64,000 bases of DNA from Prevotella sp. OH937_COT-195 (GCF_003932845.1 NZ_RQZH01000006.1:31495-95494), one strand, 5' to 3'. Counted from the first letter of the stretch, positions 1 through 9,346 are shown. Program-made: numbers and translations. The notes: generated from the letters alone by a model not told the origin.

Positions 1-669
1 TGGTGCATTATCTTTAGTAAAAACCACTGCTTCGCCACAAAGAGCACCAATCTTTGTCCCTCCGATATAGAAAACATCGCAATGTCTCGCAAGCCAAGGA
101 AGATCGAAATCGCATGCATCAGACACAAGACCATAGCCCAACCTTGCTCCGTCAACGAACAAAGGAATGTCGTAATTCTTACATATTTGGTTTATGCTTC
201 CTATTTCGGCAGCACTATATATTGTGCCAAGTTCTGTGGGGAAAGTGATATATACCATTCCCGGCCAAACCATGTGGTCGCGTGTTGGGTCGGCATGGAA
301 TCTCTCTAATAAAGAAATCAAGTCCTCTGCGTGCATTTTCCCTTTATGTGAAGGAAGTGTAATGACTTTGTGTCCACTTGCCTCAATCGCTCCTGACTCA
401 TGTACATTGATGTGTCCCGTATCAACCGATATGACACCTTCGAAAGGTTTCAATAATGCATCAATTACTGTTGCGTTTGTCTGCGTGCCTCCAACAAGAA
501 AATAAATTTCGGCATGTTCCAATCTGCATGCTTCACGAATTTTTTTCCGTGCACTGTCACTCCATTCGTCATATCCGTATGATGCGCTTTGACTTTCGTT
601 TGTATTAAAAAGAGATTGGAGCACACATGGATGTGCTCCATTATTATAATCACTTTCAAATGAAATCAT
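1..669 (-). CDS. ltaE: Low-specificity L-threonine aldolase (beta-eliminating lyase family), 3' end outside window
   Basis: PLP-dependent aldolase that cleaves threonine or allo-threonine to glycine and acetaldehyde in the cytoplasm. 223 codons are visible from ATG at 669; the C-terminal third is cut by the window edge (family members are about 340 residues). Seen in the sequence: an N-terminal SDYNNGAHP segment, GGTQTNATVID near residue 70 (PLP phosphate-binding turn), HESGAIEASGHK near 105, an FVDGARLGYG segment near 180 whose Asp should contact the PLP pyridine nitrogen, and GGTKIGALCGE at about 203-213, where Lys206 is the expected Schiff-base lysine. It lies 28 nt after the uridine phosphorylase stop, so it is probably the last visible gene of the serS-nfnAB-PD40-udp run. 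Substrate specificity within the family is inferred. Confidence 0.88.
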   Translation of the reverse strand, partial: MISFESDYNNGAHPCVLQSLFNTNESQSASYGYDEWSDSARKKIREACRLEHAEIYFLVGGTQTNATVIDALLKPFEGVISVDTGHINVHESGAIEASGHKVITLPSHKGKMHAEDLISLLERFHADPTRDHMVWPGMVYITFPTELGTIYSAAEIGSINQICKNYDIPLFVDGARLGYGLVSDACDFDLPWLARHCDVFYIGGTKIGALCGEAVVFTKDNAP

Positions 670-697
670 ATTATAATGACTGTCGTTTCCAATATAA

Positions 698-1573
698 TTA
701 TATACGGTCAAGTACAAGTTTTATAAGGTCGTCAATACTGTTCTTATAACTTGTATTTGCTTCCTTTGCAAGTCTGTTTGCAACTACCATGCAGCATGTG
801 AGTGCTTTATGTCCGAGCAGTCGTGACAATCCGGCCAAGGCAGAACTTTCCATTTCGAAATTTGTTATACGTAGACCGGCATGCTCAAATGCCTCCACCT
901 TCTCATTTTGCTTAGGGTCGGCAAGCGGAATGCGCAATTCTCTACCCTGAGGACCGTAGAAACCTCCACATGCTATCGTAACACCGCGTACCATGTCATT
1001 TTGTGCAAGTCGTTCGATTAATTCTTTATCAGCATCTATAACATACGGTGCCCCAAGTTGCGGATTCCAATTCATATATTCTGTGAAAGCATTCTCATAC
1101 TCAAGATCACAAACATCATTTCTGCCGGCATAGAAATTCAATAGTCCATCGAACCCTATGCTTTTCACAGAAGCAATGAAAGTGCCAACGGGCGTATTTG
1201 GCTGTAGACCTCCACATGTACCTATTCTTACTATTGTCAGTTGTCTGTGTTCGGGATTTTCTTCGCGTACCTTGAAATTAATGTTTGCAAGAGCATCCAA
1301 TTCGTTCACCACAATGTCTATATTATCACAGCCTATACCTGTACTCTGCACCGTTATGCGCTTACCTTTATATGTTCCGGTAACAGATTTGAACTCACGA
1401 TTTTCAACTTCACATTCCCTGTTTTCAAAATGTTCTGCTACTGTTGTGACACGTCCCGGGTCGCCGACAAGTATAACTTTGTCTGCCAACTGTTCCGGCT
1501 TCAAATGAAGGTGGAAAACACTACCGTCAGGGTTAATTATCAATTCCGATTCCGGGAAATACTTTTTTGCCAT
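698..1573 (-). CDS. udp: Uridine phosphorylase / nucleoside phosphorylase
   Basis: Phosphorolytic cleavage of a pyrimidine nucleoside to base and ribose-1-phosphate, for salvage. The 291-residue protein has the nucleoside phosphorylase family marks: VGDPGR at about 36-41 (phosphate loop), the IVRIGTCGG strand near 114-122, and FEMESSAL near 240, where the Glu normally contacts the ribose. It is longer than E. coli Udp (about 250 residues), as is usual in Bacteroidota. The start ATG is 12 nt after the preceding PD40 gene stop, so the two are likely cotranscribed. Uridine specificity rather than purine specificity is a family-level inference. Confidence 0.88.
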   Translation of the reverse strand: MAKKYFPESELIINPDGSVFHLHLKPEQLADKVILVGDPGRVTTVAEHFENRECEVENREFKSVTGTYKGKRITVQSTGIGCDNIDIVVNELDALANINFKVREENPEHRQLTIVRIGTCGGLQPNTPVGTFIASVKSIGFDGLLNFYAGRNDVCDLEYENAFTEYMNWNPQLGAPYVIDADKELIERLAQNDMVRGVTIACGGFYGPQGRELRIPLADPKQNEKVEAFEHAGLRITNFEMESSALAGLSRLLGHKALTCCMVVANRLAKEANTSYKNSIDDLIKLVLDRI

Positions 1574-1585
1574 ATTCTTTAATTT

Positions 1586-2701
1586 TTATTTAGTTAATAT
1601 ATTTTCCGTATTTCTTATGGATTTCTCCAAAACACGTTTTTCTTTCTCTCTTTTCATTATTTTCTGTTCGAGCTTTATTATTTCATCTGACATTTTTATT
1701 CGTGCCGACCTGCTCGCAGAAGCATATCTTTCACGCAGTTCTTTTAAAATTCTGTCATCATCGCCAAGTTCTCGCACAATGATCTGAAGTCGTTTAAATT
1801 CACTTGTACTTGACGGGGATTTGAATTGGTTGACAGATGTATATGTTAACTTGTCGTTCACGATGAACGAGATACTGTTCCCATTTTCTGCTCCATTTCC
1901 ATTCCCGTCATTATGTGCAAGACGTTTCAAAGCCGCATTCCTCTCTGCCATGTCTCCCCATGTATCTTTAATGCTTGAAATTCTTGCAAGCCCTCTTAGT
2001 CTTTCATCAGAAAGTTCGGATATATCGTATGACCTACTGCCATTCGGCAAAATAGTATATATGCATACCATTCCCTCCGGTTGGTTACGATCAGTTACGA
2101 GCCATGCAATCGAGTCTGTTTCATCTTCGGCATATAGGTAATCATTGTCAAATGAATTGAAAGGTAAACCTATGTTTTGTGGTTCGAGGAGAGAGCCGTC
2201 TTCTGAATCATAACGTGTCACAAAGATATCATATCCCCCAAGTGATGCATCTCCTTTTCCGGCAAAATACAATGTCGTACCATCAGCCATAAGGAAAGGA
2301 TAATCAGCATTTCCTATAGTTGAAAGTTCTTGTGGCTCTGTCCATTGTCCAGCCAGTCTGTCCGATACATATATTTTTGAGAAACCGGCAGTGTCACGTC
2401 TTGAAAAATATTTCTTGTCTATGAAATCATTACGGAACGAAGCCCCTTGGCCATTATCTTCAAGTTTTCCACTTTCCGGAGACAGCGGTATCCGACTGAG
2501 GAATTCGTCCTTCGCAACAACCACACTGTCAATAATAACTACTTTGCGGATAGAAGAGAGCATATTCTCGAACATCAGTTCCGCGACAGTAGGTTTATTG
2601 TTATCTACGATGGTTTTACGACTTTTGGGACGTTTTTTGCCCTTTTGTGCCATGGAAGGCACAACTATGAGCAATGATAACACTACAATCAATATTCTCA
2701 T
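1586..2701 (-). CDS. Secreted PD40 (WD40-like/TolB-type) beta-propeller protein
   Basis: 371 residues with a Sec signal peptide (about 20 residues, ending PSMAQ), so exported to the periplasm or surface. Residues about 90-215 contain PD40-type blades: phrases such as YPFLMADGTTLYFAGKG and GGYDIFVTRYD are typical of the propeller found with OmpA-like proteins in Bacteroidota. The last 70 residues are Lys/Glu/Arg-rich and should form a coiled coil. There is no OmpA domain, so it is a propeller plus coiled coil only. A TTG two codons upstream is possible, but ATG at 2701 gives the better signal peptide. It sits between nfnAB (18 nt) and udp (12 nt). Molecular role unknown. Confidence 0.7.
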   Translation of the reverse strand: MRILIVVLSLLIVVPSMAQKGKKRPKSRKTIVDNNKPTVAELMFENMLSSIRKVVIIDSVVVAKDEFLSRIPLSPESGKLEDNGQGASFRNDFIDKKYFSRRDTAGFSKIYVSDRLAGQWTEPQELSTIGNADYPFLMADGTTLYFAGKGDASLGGYDIFVTRYDSEDGSLLEPQNIGLPFNSFDNDYLYAEDETDSIAWLVTDRNQPEGMVCIYTILPNGSRSYDISELSDERLRGLARISSIKDTWGDMAERNAALKRLAHNDGNGNGAENGNSISFIVNDKLTYTSVNQFKSPSSTSEFKRLQIIVRELGDDDRILKELRERYASASRSARIKMSDEIIKLEQKIMKREKEKRVLEKSIRNTENILTK

Positions 2702-2719
2702 TGGCAAGATGTTTGTTTT

Positions 2720-5077
2720 TTAAGACAACAATTTTTCTGCCATGGCTGCAGCGGCACGTCGTCCGTCTCCCATGGCAAGTATAACAGTTGCCCCGCCACG
2801 AACTATATCGCCTCCGGCGAATATATTCGTGCGTGAACTTTCCATTTGTTCGTTAACGACAATCGTATTCTTCCTTCCGAGTTCAAGACCTTTAATCGAT
2901 TTCGGAACAAGCGGGTTCGGAGACACACCTACTGCCACCACTACCTGATCTACATCAAGCGTGACGGTCTTTCCATCTATAGGTATTGGTGTTCTGCGAC
3001 CACTTGCATCCGGTTCTCCAAGTTCCATTACCTGTAATACTGCCTGCTTTACTGCCCCACTCTCATCTGCGATATATTCTATCGGATTATGCAACGTGAG
3101 GAAGTTTATCCCTTCCTCCTTGGCATGTTTTACCTCTTCAATGCGTGCAGGCATTTCTGCTTCCGAACGTCGATAAACAATTGTTACGTTTGCCCCGAGA
3201 CGTTTGGCTGTTCGACAAGAGTCCATAGCAGTATTTCCTCCACCCACCACAAGCACATTAGTAGCAGGATTTATCGGCGTATCTGCTTCCGGATTGGCAG
3301 CGTCCATAAGGTTTACGCGCGTAAGGTACTCGTTAGACGACATTATGTTTATTGCGTTCTCTCCGGGTATGTTCATAAAGTTTGGCAGTCCTGCACCAGA
3401 CCCTATGAATATTCCCTTGAAATTCTGTGCCTCAAGTTCTTCAACAGATATTGTCTTTCCCACGATAACGTCTGTAAGGAAATGTACTCCCATCTTCGCG
3501 AGATTCTCAATTTCTACGTCAACAATACGGTTGGGAAGTCGGAACTCCGGAATACCGTATTTCAGCACACCGCCAATCTCATGCAGTGCCTCAAATACAT
3601 ATACATCAAATCCTTTCTTTGCCATGTCTCCGGCAAAACTCAATCCTGAAGGTCCGGAACCTACTACTGCTATCTTTATTCCATTGTTGGGTGCTATCTC
3701 CGGCAATGATATATTTCCGCTCTCCCGTTCATAATCGGCCGCAAAACGTTCAAGGTATCCTATTGCCACAGGCTGGCCGCCGCTCTTCAAATGAATACAC
3801 TTGCTCTCACATTGTTTCTCTTGTGGACATACGCGTCCACAAACTGCAGGAAGTGCCGAGGTGTTTTTCAGAACCTTTGCTGCGGCAAGGAATTGTCCAC
3901 GCTCTATATTCTTGATAAAAGAAGGAATATCGATGTTTACCGGACAACCCTCCACGCATGTCGGCTTCGGACAATCTAGACATCGTTTTGCCTCATTAAC
4001 TGCCATCTCGCTTGTCAAGCCAATATTCACTTCCTCTGTTCTCGTTGTTGCACGATAAACAGGATCGAGTTCCGGCATTATGACACGCTCTATCGCCATA
4101 CGCCCTTTTGGCTTCATACTCTTTCGCAGTTCTGTCCTCCATTCCGATTTGTTGTTAGTAAGTTCCTCTATTGTCTCTTCCGTCGGCTTTACTTCCATCA
4201 AATATTTTTCTGAAGACTTCTGTTTTATACCAACCTGTTCATTGATATACTCGGCATGGTTTTCAAAGCGCGTAAGTTCCTCTTGCTCCTCTCTCTTGAA
4301 AGTTCCCATGCGCTTGAACATTTCGTCCCAATCAACGAGTGCTCCATCAAATTCCGGACCATCGATACATACGAATTTAGTCTTTCCTCCTATCGAAAGG
4401 CGGCAAGCACCGCACATCCCCGTACCATCAACCATTATGGTATTGAGCGATACGTCTGTCGGTATGTTATATTTTTGGGTAAGCAGGCAGCAGAACTTCA
4501 TCATTATGGGAGGACCTATGGCAAATGCCTTGTCAATTTTCGGTTCTTGTTTTATGAATTTCTCCATGCCTACCGTTACCACTCCTTTTTCTCCGTAAGA
4601 GCCATCATCGGTCATTATAATCAACTCGTCAGAACATGCTCTAACCTCATCTTCCAATATTACGAGGTCTTTGTTACGCCCTGCAATGACAGATAACACT
4701 CGGTTTCCGGCAGCCTTGAGAGCCTTTATTATGGGCAACATGGGGGCAACCCCGACACCACCTCCGGCACAAAGCACTGTTCCAAAATTCTCTATGTGTG
4801 TAGGGGTTCCAAGCGGTCCTACAACATCTGTAACATAGTCGCCAACATTCAGGTTACACATTTTAATGCTTGAAAGTCCAACTTTCTGCACCACAAGTGT
4901 TATTGTCCCTCTATCAATGTCGGCATCAGCAATCGTAAGCGGCATTCGTTCTCCTCTCTTGCCTATCCTTACTATGACAAAATTGCCAGCCTTTCGGCTT
5001 TTGGCAATGAGGGGAGCCTCGATCTCGAATAAGAAAACCTTTTCTGAGAATTGCTTCTTACTAACTACCTTGTTCAT
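2720..5077 (-). CDS. Fused NfnAB-type flavoprotein (DHOD-B-like FAD/NAD subunit + GltD-like subunit)
   Basis: 785 residues joining two proteins that are often separate. Residues 1-280 are a ferredoxin-NADP reductase-like module with a GGGVGVAP loop (105-112) and a [2Fe-2S] site (Cys222, 225, 237). Residues 330-785 are the glutamate-synthase small-subunit-like flavoprotein: two Cys clusters for [4Fe-4S] (366/369/374/378 and 413/417/423/427), the FAD loop GSGPSG at 473-478, and a second Rossmann fold with GGGNTAMD near 610. This is the composition of NADH-dependent ferredoxin:NADP oxidoreductase, which bifurcates or balances electrons between NADH, NADPH and ferredoxin. Annotation pipelines usually call the fusion dihydroorotate dehydrogenase B/glutamate synthase; no pyrD or gltB catalytic partner lies nearby, so NfnAB is the better inference. 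59 nt after serS. Confidence 0.85.
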   Translation of the reverse strand: MNKVVSKKQFSEKVFLFEIEAPLIAKSRKAGNFVIVRIGKRGERMPLTIADADIDRGTITLVVQKVGLSSIKMCNLNVGDYVTDVVGPLGTPTHIENFGTVLCAGGGVGVAPMLPIIKALKAAGNRVLSVIAGRNKDLVILEDEVRACSDELIIMTDDGSYGEKGVVTVGMEKFIKQEPKIDKAFAIGPPIMMKFCCLLTQKYNIPTDVSLNTIMVDGTGMCGACRLSIGGKTKFVCIDGPEFDGALVDWDEMFKRMGTFKREEQEELTRFENHAEYINEQVGIKQKSSEKYLMEVKPTEETIEELTNNKSEWRTELRKSMKPKGRMAIERVIMPELDPVYRATTRTEEVNIGLTSEMAVNEAKRCLDCPKPTCVEGCPVNIDIPSFIKNIERGQFLAAAKVLKNTSALPAVCGRVCPQEKQCESKCIHLKSGGQPVAIGYLERFAADYERESGNISLPEIAPNNGIKIAVVGSGPSGLSFAGDMAKKGFDVYVFEALHEIGGVLKYGIPEFRLPNRIVDVEIENLAKMGVHFLTDVIVGKTISVEELEAQNFKGIFIGSGAGLPNFMNIPGENAINIMSSNEYLTRVNLMDAANPEADTPINPATNVLVVGGGNTAMDSCRTAKRLGANVTIVYRRSEAEMPARIEEVKHAKEEGINFLTLHNPIEYIADESGAVKQAVLQVMELGEPDASGRRTPIPIDGKTVTLDVDQVVVAVGVSPNPLVPKSIKGLELGRKNTIVVNEQMESSRTNIFAGGDIVRGGATVILAMGDGRRAAAAMAEKLLS

Positions 5078-5136
5078 AATTCATTTGTTTTTTGTTAAGT
5101 TATTAGAATATAAGGATTATTTTTAGTTGTAATTCA

Positions 5137-6453
5137 TTAGTCAATCATATCAAACCCCGTATATGGTACAATAGCTTTTGGTATGCGTATGCCATTCTCC
5201 GTCTGATTATTCTCAAGCAATGCCGCAACAATGCGGGGGAGTGCAAGTGCAGAGCCGTTTAGTGTATGACACAACTCTGTCTTCTTTGTATTGCTGTTGC
5301 GATAACGACATTTCAATCTGTTGGCTTGATAATTGTCGAAATTACTAACCGAAGAAACCTCAAGCCATCGTTTCTGTGCCTCCGAATATACTTCGAAATC
5401 ATAGCATATTGAAGACGTGAACGATTGATCGCCACCGCATAACAGCAATATTCGGTATGGAAGTTCGAGTTTCTTTAACAGTCCTTCCACATGTTCCAAC
5501 ATCTCTTTGTGGCTTTCATTTGAATGTTCCGGCTTGTCAATGCGCACAATTTCTATCTTTGAAAACTCATGCAGTCTATTTAGTCCGCGTACATCTTTTC
5601 CATACGAGCCGGCCTCGCGGCGGAAACATTCAGTATATGCACAATTCATTATAGGCAGATCTTTCTCGTCAATGATTACATCACGGTAGATATTGGTAAT
5701 CGGGACTTCTGCGGTTGGAATGAGATAAAAATCATCAACTTCCGAATGATACATCTGTCCCTCTTTGTCCGGTAACTGTCCTGTGCCATAACCAGAAGCA
5801 GCATTTACCAACGTCGGAGGAATTATCTCGGTATAACCGGATTTACGAGCCTCGTCAAGAAAGAAATTAATCAATGCTCTCTGCAGTCGCGCTCCTTTGC
5901 CTATATATACAGGAAAACCCGCACCGGTTATCTTTACTCCGAGGTCGAAATCTATGAGATTGTATTTCTTGGCAAGTTCCCAATGTGGCAGACGCTTTCC
6001 GGAGACATCCGGATAGGCACTCCAATTTCCTACAGTATCACCCTTGTGACACTCGCACAAGTTACTCTTAACTACGTGATTATCCTCGGCCGTAATGCCT
6101 TCGGGCACTTCATCGTATGGTATATTCGGTATTTGACAGAGCATGTCATTAAGACTTTTCTGTGCATTGTTCATCTCTGCCTCGAGTTCCTTGTTTGTCT
6201 CTTTCATTTTAGAGACATTCTCTTTCACGGTGGCAGCCTCTTCTTTCTTCCCTTCTTTCATCAGCGCACCAATCCGTGCAGCCATTTTTTTTGCTTCAGA
6301 TAAGTTGGCATCTAATTTCTGTTGTGCCTCCCGACGACGCTTGTCAGTATCAAGCACTTCTTTTATGGCTTCCTCGGCGTTTTTGAAATGTTTTTTATTG
6401 AGACCGAGTATAACACGTTCTGTTTCTTCGCTTATGAGTTTTAGAGTAAGCAT
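5137..6453 (-). CDS. serS: Serine--tRNA ligase
   Basis: Class II aminoacyl-tRNA synthetase charging tRNA-Ser. In 438 residues it shows the N-terminal antiparallel coiled-coil tRNA arm (about 30-115, rich in Lys/Glu/Ala), then the catalytic core with motif 2 (FRREAGSYGKD, about 281) and motif 3 (HTLNGSALALPR, about 393), plus the serine-pocket segment IPTAEVPI. Length is normal to slightly long for the family. It heads the leftward gene run through nfnAB. A -7 box TACTTTTGC lies on the minus strand at 6485-6493, about 30 nt upstream of the ATG. Confidence 0.97.
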   Translation of the reverse strand: MLTLKLISEETERVILGLNKKHFKNAEEAIKEVLDTDKRRREAQQKLDANLSEAKKMAARIGALMKEGKKEEAATVKENVSKMKETNKELEAEMNNAQKSLNDMLCQIPNIPYDEVPEGITAEDNHVVKSNLCECHKGDTVGNWSAYPDVSGKRLPHWELAKKYNLIDFDLGVKITGAGFPVYIGKGARLQRALINFFLDEARKSGYTEIIPPTLVNAASGYGTGQLPDKEGQMYHSEVDDFYLIPTAEVPITNIYRDVIIDEKDLPIMNCAYTECFRREAGSYGKDVRGLNRLHEFSKIEIVRIDKPEHSNESHKEMLEHVEGLLKKLELPYRILLLCGGDQSFTSSICYDFEVYSEAQKRWLEVSSVSNFDNYQANRLKCRYRNSNTKKTELCHTLNGSALALPRIVAALLENNQTENGIRIPKAIVPYTGFDMID

Positions 6454-6484
6454 AATCTTTTTGTTTAAGACATATTATAACGAT

Positions 6485-6493
6485 GCAAAAGTA
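6485..6493 (-). promoter_or_regulatory. serS promoter -7 box
   Basis: Minus strand reads TACTTTTGC, matching the Bacteroidota TAnnTTTG box. The -33 TTTG at 19-nt spacing is only a partial match here. Confidence 0.55.
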
Positions 6494-6711
6494 AGAATAA
6501 TATTCCGAAATTCCAAGATTTGCAAGTCATAATTTAGTAAGTGGTGGTTCAAAAACAATTACTTGTATATCTATGTCTGTTTTTTAGTAAATCCTTTGCA
6601 TGGAAAAGGTGTGTGACAGCGGAATATACTATTGACGGAAGACGGCATAATTATAAAAAATGAGCAAAATAAGATACAGGCAAATGGAAAATAGTTTCGT
6701 TACATGACAAC

Positions 6712-6741
6712 AATCCCGCAATTCGACTGAAATGCGGGATT
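6712..6741 (-). terminator. Hairpin downstream of rplU-rpmA
   Basis: Perfect 9-bp stem (AATCCCGCA pairing with TGCGGGATT) and a 12-nt loop, 33 nt after the rpmA stop. The following U-run is weak on the minus strand, so termination efficiency is uncertain. Confidence 0.65.
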
Positions 6742-6773
6742 CTGTGTTTGTTTGAAATAAGTTGTTTTGTTTG

Positions 6774-7037
6774 TTATGCTTCTGCTTCCGGTATCACTGA
6801 AACGGTACTCTTGTTCTTGCGACCTTTCTTGAAGTTTACCACACCGTCAACCAATGCAAATAATGTGTCATCTTTGCCGATGCCTACATTTTTACCCGGA
6901 TTATGGTGTGTACCGCGCTGACGAACTATTATGTTGCCTGCGATAACTTTCTGTCCGCCCCAGATTTTTACGCCGAGTCGTTGTGATGCGCTCTCGCGTC
7001 CGTTCTTAGAACTACCAACACCTTTTTTATGTGCCAT
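6774..7037 (-). CDS. rpmA: 50S ribosomal protein L27
   Basis: 87 residues with the L27 N-terminus [15 protein letters not shown] and the core [25 protein letters not shown]27 reaches towards the peptidyl-transferase centre of the 50S subunit. The N-terminus starts directly at MAHKK, without the Firmicutes-type cleaved extension. It follows rplU by 19 nt in the usual rplU-rpmA pair. Confidence 0.97.
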   Translation of the reverse strand: MAHKKGVGSSKNGRESASQRLGVKIWGGQKVIAGNIIVRQRGTHHNPGKNVGIGKDDTLFALVDGVVNFKKGRKNKSTVSVIPEAEA

Positions 7038-7056
7038 TTCCTGTTCCTCCTCTGTT

Positions 7057-7374
7057 TTAAGCGTTAACTGATTTGATTTCCACCTCAGTGAACTGCTGGC
7101 GGTGTCCGTTCTTCTTGCGATAATCCTTGCGGCGTTTCATCTTGAAGACAATTACCTTGTCGCCCTTTACGAGCGGCTTCTTCACTTCGGCTATTACTTT
7201 CGCACCTTCTACGGTTGGTGCACCTACCGTGACGTTCCCACCGTTATCAACGAGGAGAACCTTGTCAAATTCAACAGTTTGACCCTCTTCAGAGTTCTTG
7301 ATGTGGTTAACGAAGAGTTTCTTTCCCTCTTGTACCTTGAACTGTTGACCGTTAATTTCTACAATTGCGTACAT
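7057..7374 (-). CDS. rplU: 50S ribosomal protein L21
   Basis: 105 residues, full length. It starts [14 protein letters not shown] and ends with the basic [14 protein letters not shown] region typical of L21, which binds 23S rRNA. First gene of the rplU-rpmA operon; the promoter box at 7489-7497 leaves a leader of about 105 nt. Confidence 0.97.
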   Translation of the reverse strand: MYAIVEINGQQFKVQEGKKLFVNHIKNSEEGQTVEFDKVLLVDNGGNVTVGAPTVEGAKVIAEVKKPLVKGDKVIVFKMKRRKDYRKKNGHRQQFTEVEIKSVNA

Positions 7375-7488
7375 GTTTTATTTGTAAACGGTTTTTTCCG
7401 CAAGGCGGACGGCATCGTGCCATCTCTTTACCAAGCCTCCACGGACTATATTATTATCAAATTCCAGTCAATGATTTGTAAATCGGCT

Positions 7489-7497
7489 GCAAAGGTA
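7489..7497 (-). promoter_or_regulatory. rplU-rpmA promoter -7 box
   Basis: Minus strand TACCTTTGC, an exact TAnnTTTG box. The roughly 105-nt leader that follows is long enough for autoregulation by a ribosomal protein, but I could not define a conserved fold in it. Confidence 0.7.
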
Positions 7498-7589
7498 CGA
7501 TTTTATTTCTTATTATCCAAATTATTTCCAACGCTTTTCAATGATTTTTCATTAATACGCATCGTTTTTTAACATTCATGCCAAAAAGT

Positions 7590-7621
7590 TTTGAGGTTTC
7601 GGTATTTTTGCATAACTTTGC
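7590..7621 (+). promoter_or_regulatory. Promoter (TTTG-N19-TAACTTTG) upstream of exonuclease III
   Basis: TTTG at 7590-7593 and TAACTTTGC at 7613-7621 with 19-nt spacing, as in the Bacteroides sigma-70 consensus. The next gene on this strand is the exonuclease III gene at 7844. Confidence 0.65.
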
Positions 7622-7843
7622 AATTAATGTGGGGGGATGAAATTAATCTTGTCATATATTGATAGAATATTCTTAGGCAAAAAGTGTTAGTTGGCAAAAG
7701 AATGTGGAAGACTATGAAACTGCATTACCAAATAAGCCAACGCTTGTAAAAGTGACATTAATATGACAAAACGGCTCTCGCGAGATAACTTATTTTTTAA
7801 GGCGGTAATTTATATAACCTGCCACAAACAAAAGGATATGAAT

Positions 7844-8602
7844 ATGATGAAATTAATTTCTTGGAATGTGAACGGACTGCGTGCATGCGTAGGCAAAGGT
7901 TTTAAGGAGGCGTTCGAGGCTTTAAATGCAGACTTTTTCTGCCTTCAGGAAACCAAGATGCAGCAAGGACAGTTAGATTTGGAGTTTGAAGGATACAAGT
8001 CTTATTGGAACTATGCCGACAAAAAAGGATATTCCGGAACGGCAATATACAGCAAACATGAGCCTTTGAATGTAAGTTACGGTATAGGTATAGATGAACA
8101 TGATCATGAAGGTCGTGTAATTACACTCGAGATGAAAGACTTTTTCCTCGTCACCGTATATACGCCTAATTCACAAGACGGGCTGAAAAGGCTTGATTAC
8201 AGAATGCGTTGGGAAGATGATTTTCAAAATTACCTTAAACATTTGGACGAAAGTAAACCAGTAATTGCATGTGGAGACATGAACGTGGCACACAAGGAAA
8301 TCGATCTCAAAAATCCGAAATCAAACCGCAAAAATGCAGGATTTACAGACGAAGAACGAGAAAAATTCACGCTGCTCTTGGAAAATGGTTTCATTGACAC
8401 TTTCCGCTTTTTTCATCCTGACACTGTCGATGCTTATTCATGGTGGAGTTATCGTTTTCGCGCCCGTGAGAAGAATGCCGGCTGGCGTATAGACTATTTC
8501 GTCACTTCCGAGCGAATTGCCGGCAAACTTAAAGGAGCAAAGATACACAACGAGGTGTTCGGTTCAGATCATTGCCCCATAGAATTAACATTGAATGTTT
8601 AA
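7844..8602 (+). CDS. xth: Exodeoxyribonuclease III (AP endonuclease, Xth/ExoA family)
   Basis: DNA repair enzyme that cleaves at abasic sites and degrades 3' ends. The 252-residue protein has all catalytic blocks of the Mg-dependent EEP fold: SWNVNGLRA at the N-terminus, FCLQETK (metal-binding Glu), VTVYTPNSQ, ACGDMNVAH (Asp and Asn), YSWWSYR, and the terminal GSDHCPIEL (catalytic Asp-His). In-frame ATGs occur at 7838, 7844 and 7847, and an AAAGGA at 7831-7836 fits 7844 best; a further upstream ATG at 7763 would add residues absent from the family. Confidence 0.95.
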   Translation: MMKLISWNVNGLRACVGKGFKEAFEALNADFFCLQETKMQQGQLDLEFEGYKSYWNYADKKGYSGTAIYSKHEPLNVSYGIGIDEHDHEGRVITLEMKDFFLVTVYTPNSQDGLKRLDYRMRWEDDFQNYLKHLDESKPVIACGDMNVAHKEIDLKNPKSNRKNAGFTDEEREKFTLLLENGFIDTFRFFHPDTVDAYSWWSYRFRAREKNAGWRIDYFVTSERIAGKLKGAKIHNEVFGSDHCPIELTLNV

Positions 8603-8761
8603 AAACATTAATCTCAATGAATTAAGAAAAGTATTTCGGGTTCTTAATGATACAATCGGAGTCGAAAAGAATTTAATTAAGCGTTCGCCATAAATATGCT
8701 TGGCATATAGTATACCAAGACTTGCATAATCATAAAATATAAAACTTTTTGAATTAAGGTA

Positions 8762-9346
8762 TTAAAAACTTTCATCGTAGTCCGTATCTCTTTCTTCCGC
8801 ACTTTCTTCCGCACCGGGAATTTCATCAATACAGTTGTCTCGTTTAATATTTATTTCGCCCATGCGAGAAATAGTTACAATGAGAGGGATATAGTCATCG
8901 CTCATGGCATCGGGCGACCCGACGCTTGCAACAAACACGAGGCAGTCGTTTTTTACCTCCGTGAACCTAAAGGCAAGCATCGCGCCGTCTTTTATAGTTG
9001 CCTCGTCAAGATATTCATGGAACGACTGTTTATTAAACACTCTGCCGAAGAATTCAGTTCCATCAGGTCTCAACACTTTTACCTCAATGTGATTGTCAAA
9101 ATATTCCACGCCGTACTCGTCACGAGTCTTAGGCAGTTCTTTGTCTGAATAGCGGTGTATCTCAACAGTATATGTCTTGCCCAGCCATTTAACAGCTTCC
9201 GCATTATTTATGGCTTCCATTGTTACCGGTTCTGTTTTCTTTACCACCATCGGTTTCTGCGTTATTATGTCGGTGCTTTTCTTTTCCTCCTTACATGCAG
9301 CAAGAAAGCATATTGAGACAGATAGTACTATTGCAAAGTATTTCAT
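8762..9346 (-). CDS. Lipoprotein of unknown function (DUF4738-like)
   Basis: 194 residues starting with a lipoprotein signal (hydrophobic stretch, then LAAC with Cys18), so lipid-anchored in the envelope. The rest is a mixed alpha/beta domain with a YTVEIHRYSDKELPK strand, an FFGRVFNKQSFHEYLDE segment and an acidic C-terminus. From memory it resembles the DUF4738 lipoproteins of Prevotella and Bacteroides; I cannot confirm this without a profile search. It is monocistronic, with a minus-strand -7 box TACTTTTGC at 9364-9372, and converges on exonuclease III. Confidence 0.75.
   Translation of the reverse strand: MKYFAIVLSVSICFLAACKEEKKSTDIITQKPMVVKKTEPVTMEAINNAEAVKWLGKTYTVEIHRYSDKELPKTRDEYGVEYFDNHIEVKVLRPDGTEFFGRVFNKQSFHEYLDEATIKDGAMLAFRFTEVKNDCLVFVASVGSPDAMSDDYIPLIVTISRMGEINIKRDNCIDEIPGAEESAEERDTDYDESF

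Larger units (their letters stand above)
6454..6773. other. Intergenic region serS/rpmA
   Basis: 320 bases without a gene. It holds the serS promoter box at its left end and the rpmA terminator hairpin at its right end. The remaining A/T-rich stretch (about 6500-6700) shows no coding frame, repeat or obvious RNA structure. Confidence 0.7.
7375..7843. other. Intergenic region between rplU and exonuclease III
   Basis: 469 bases between divergent genes. It contains the rplU -7 box (minus, 7489-7497) and, on the plus strand, TTTG (7590-7593) then 19 nt then TAACTTTG (7613-7620), an exact Bacteroidota promoter. That plus promoter would give exonuclease III a leader of about 215 nt. No convincing ORF or RNA gene lies in the leader. 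Confidence 0.65.

Noticed and set aside
2720..5077. Pyrimidine biosynthesis (pyrK) or glutamate synthase (gltD) assignment
   Set aside because: Neither pyrD nor gltB is adjacent, and the fused arrangement with these cluster motifs fits NfnAB better.
8690..8740. Hairpin CTTGG...CCAAG between exonuclease III and the lipoprotein gene
   Set aside because: The stem is only 5 bp with a large A/T loop and no T-run close by; too weak to call a terminator.
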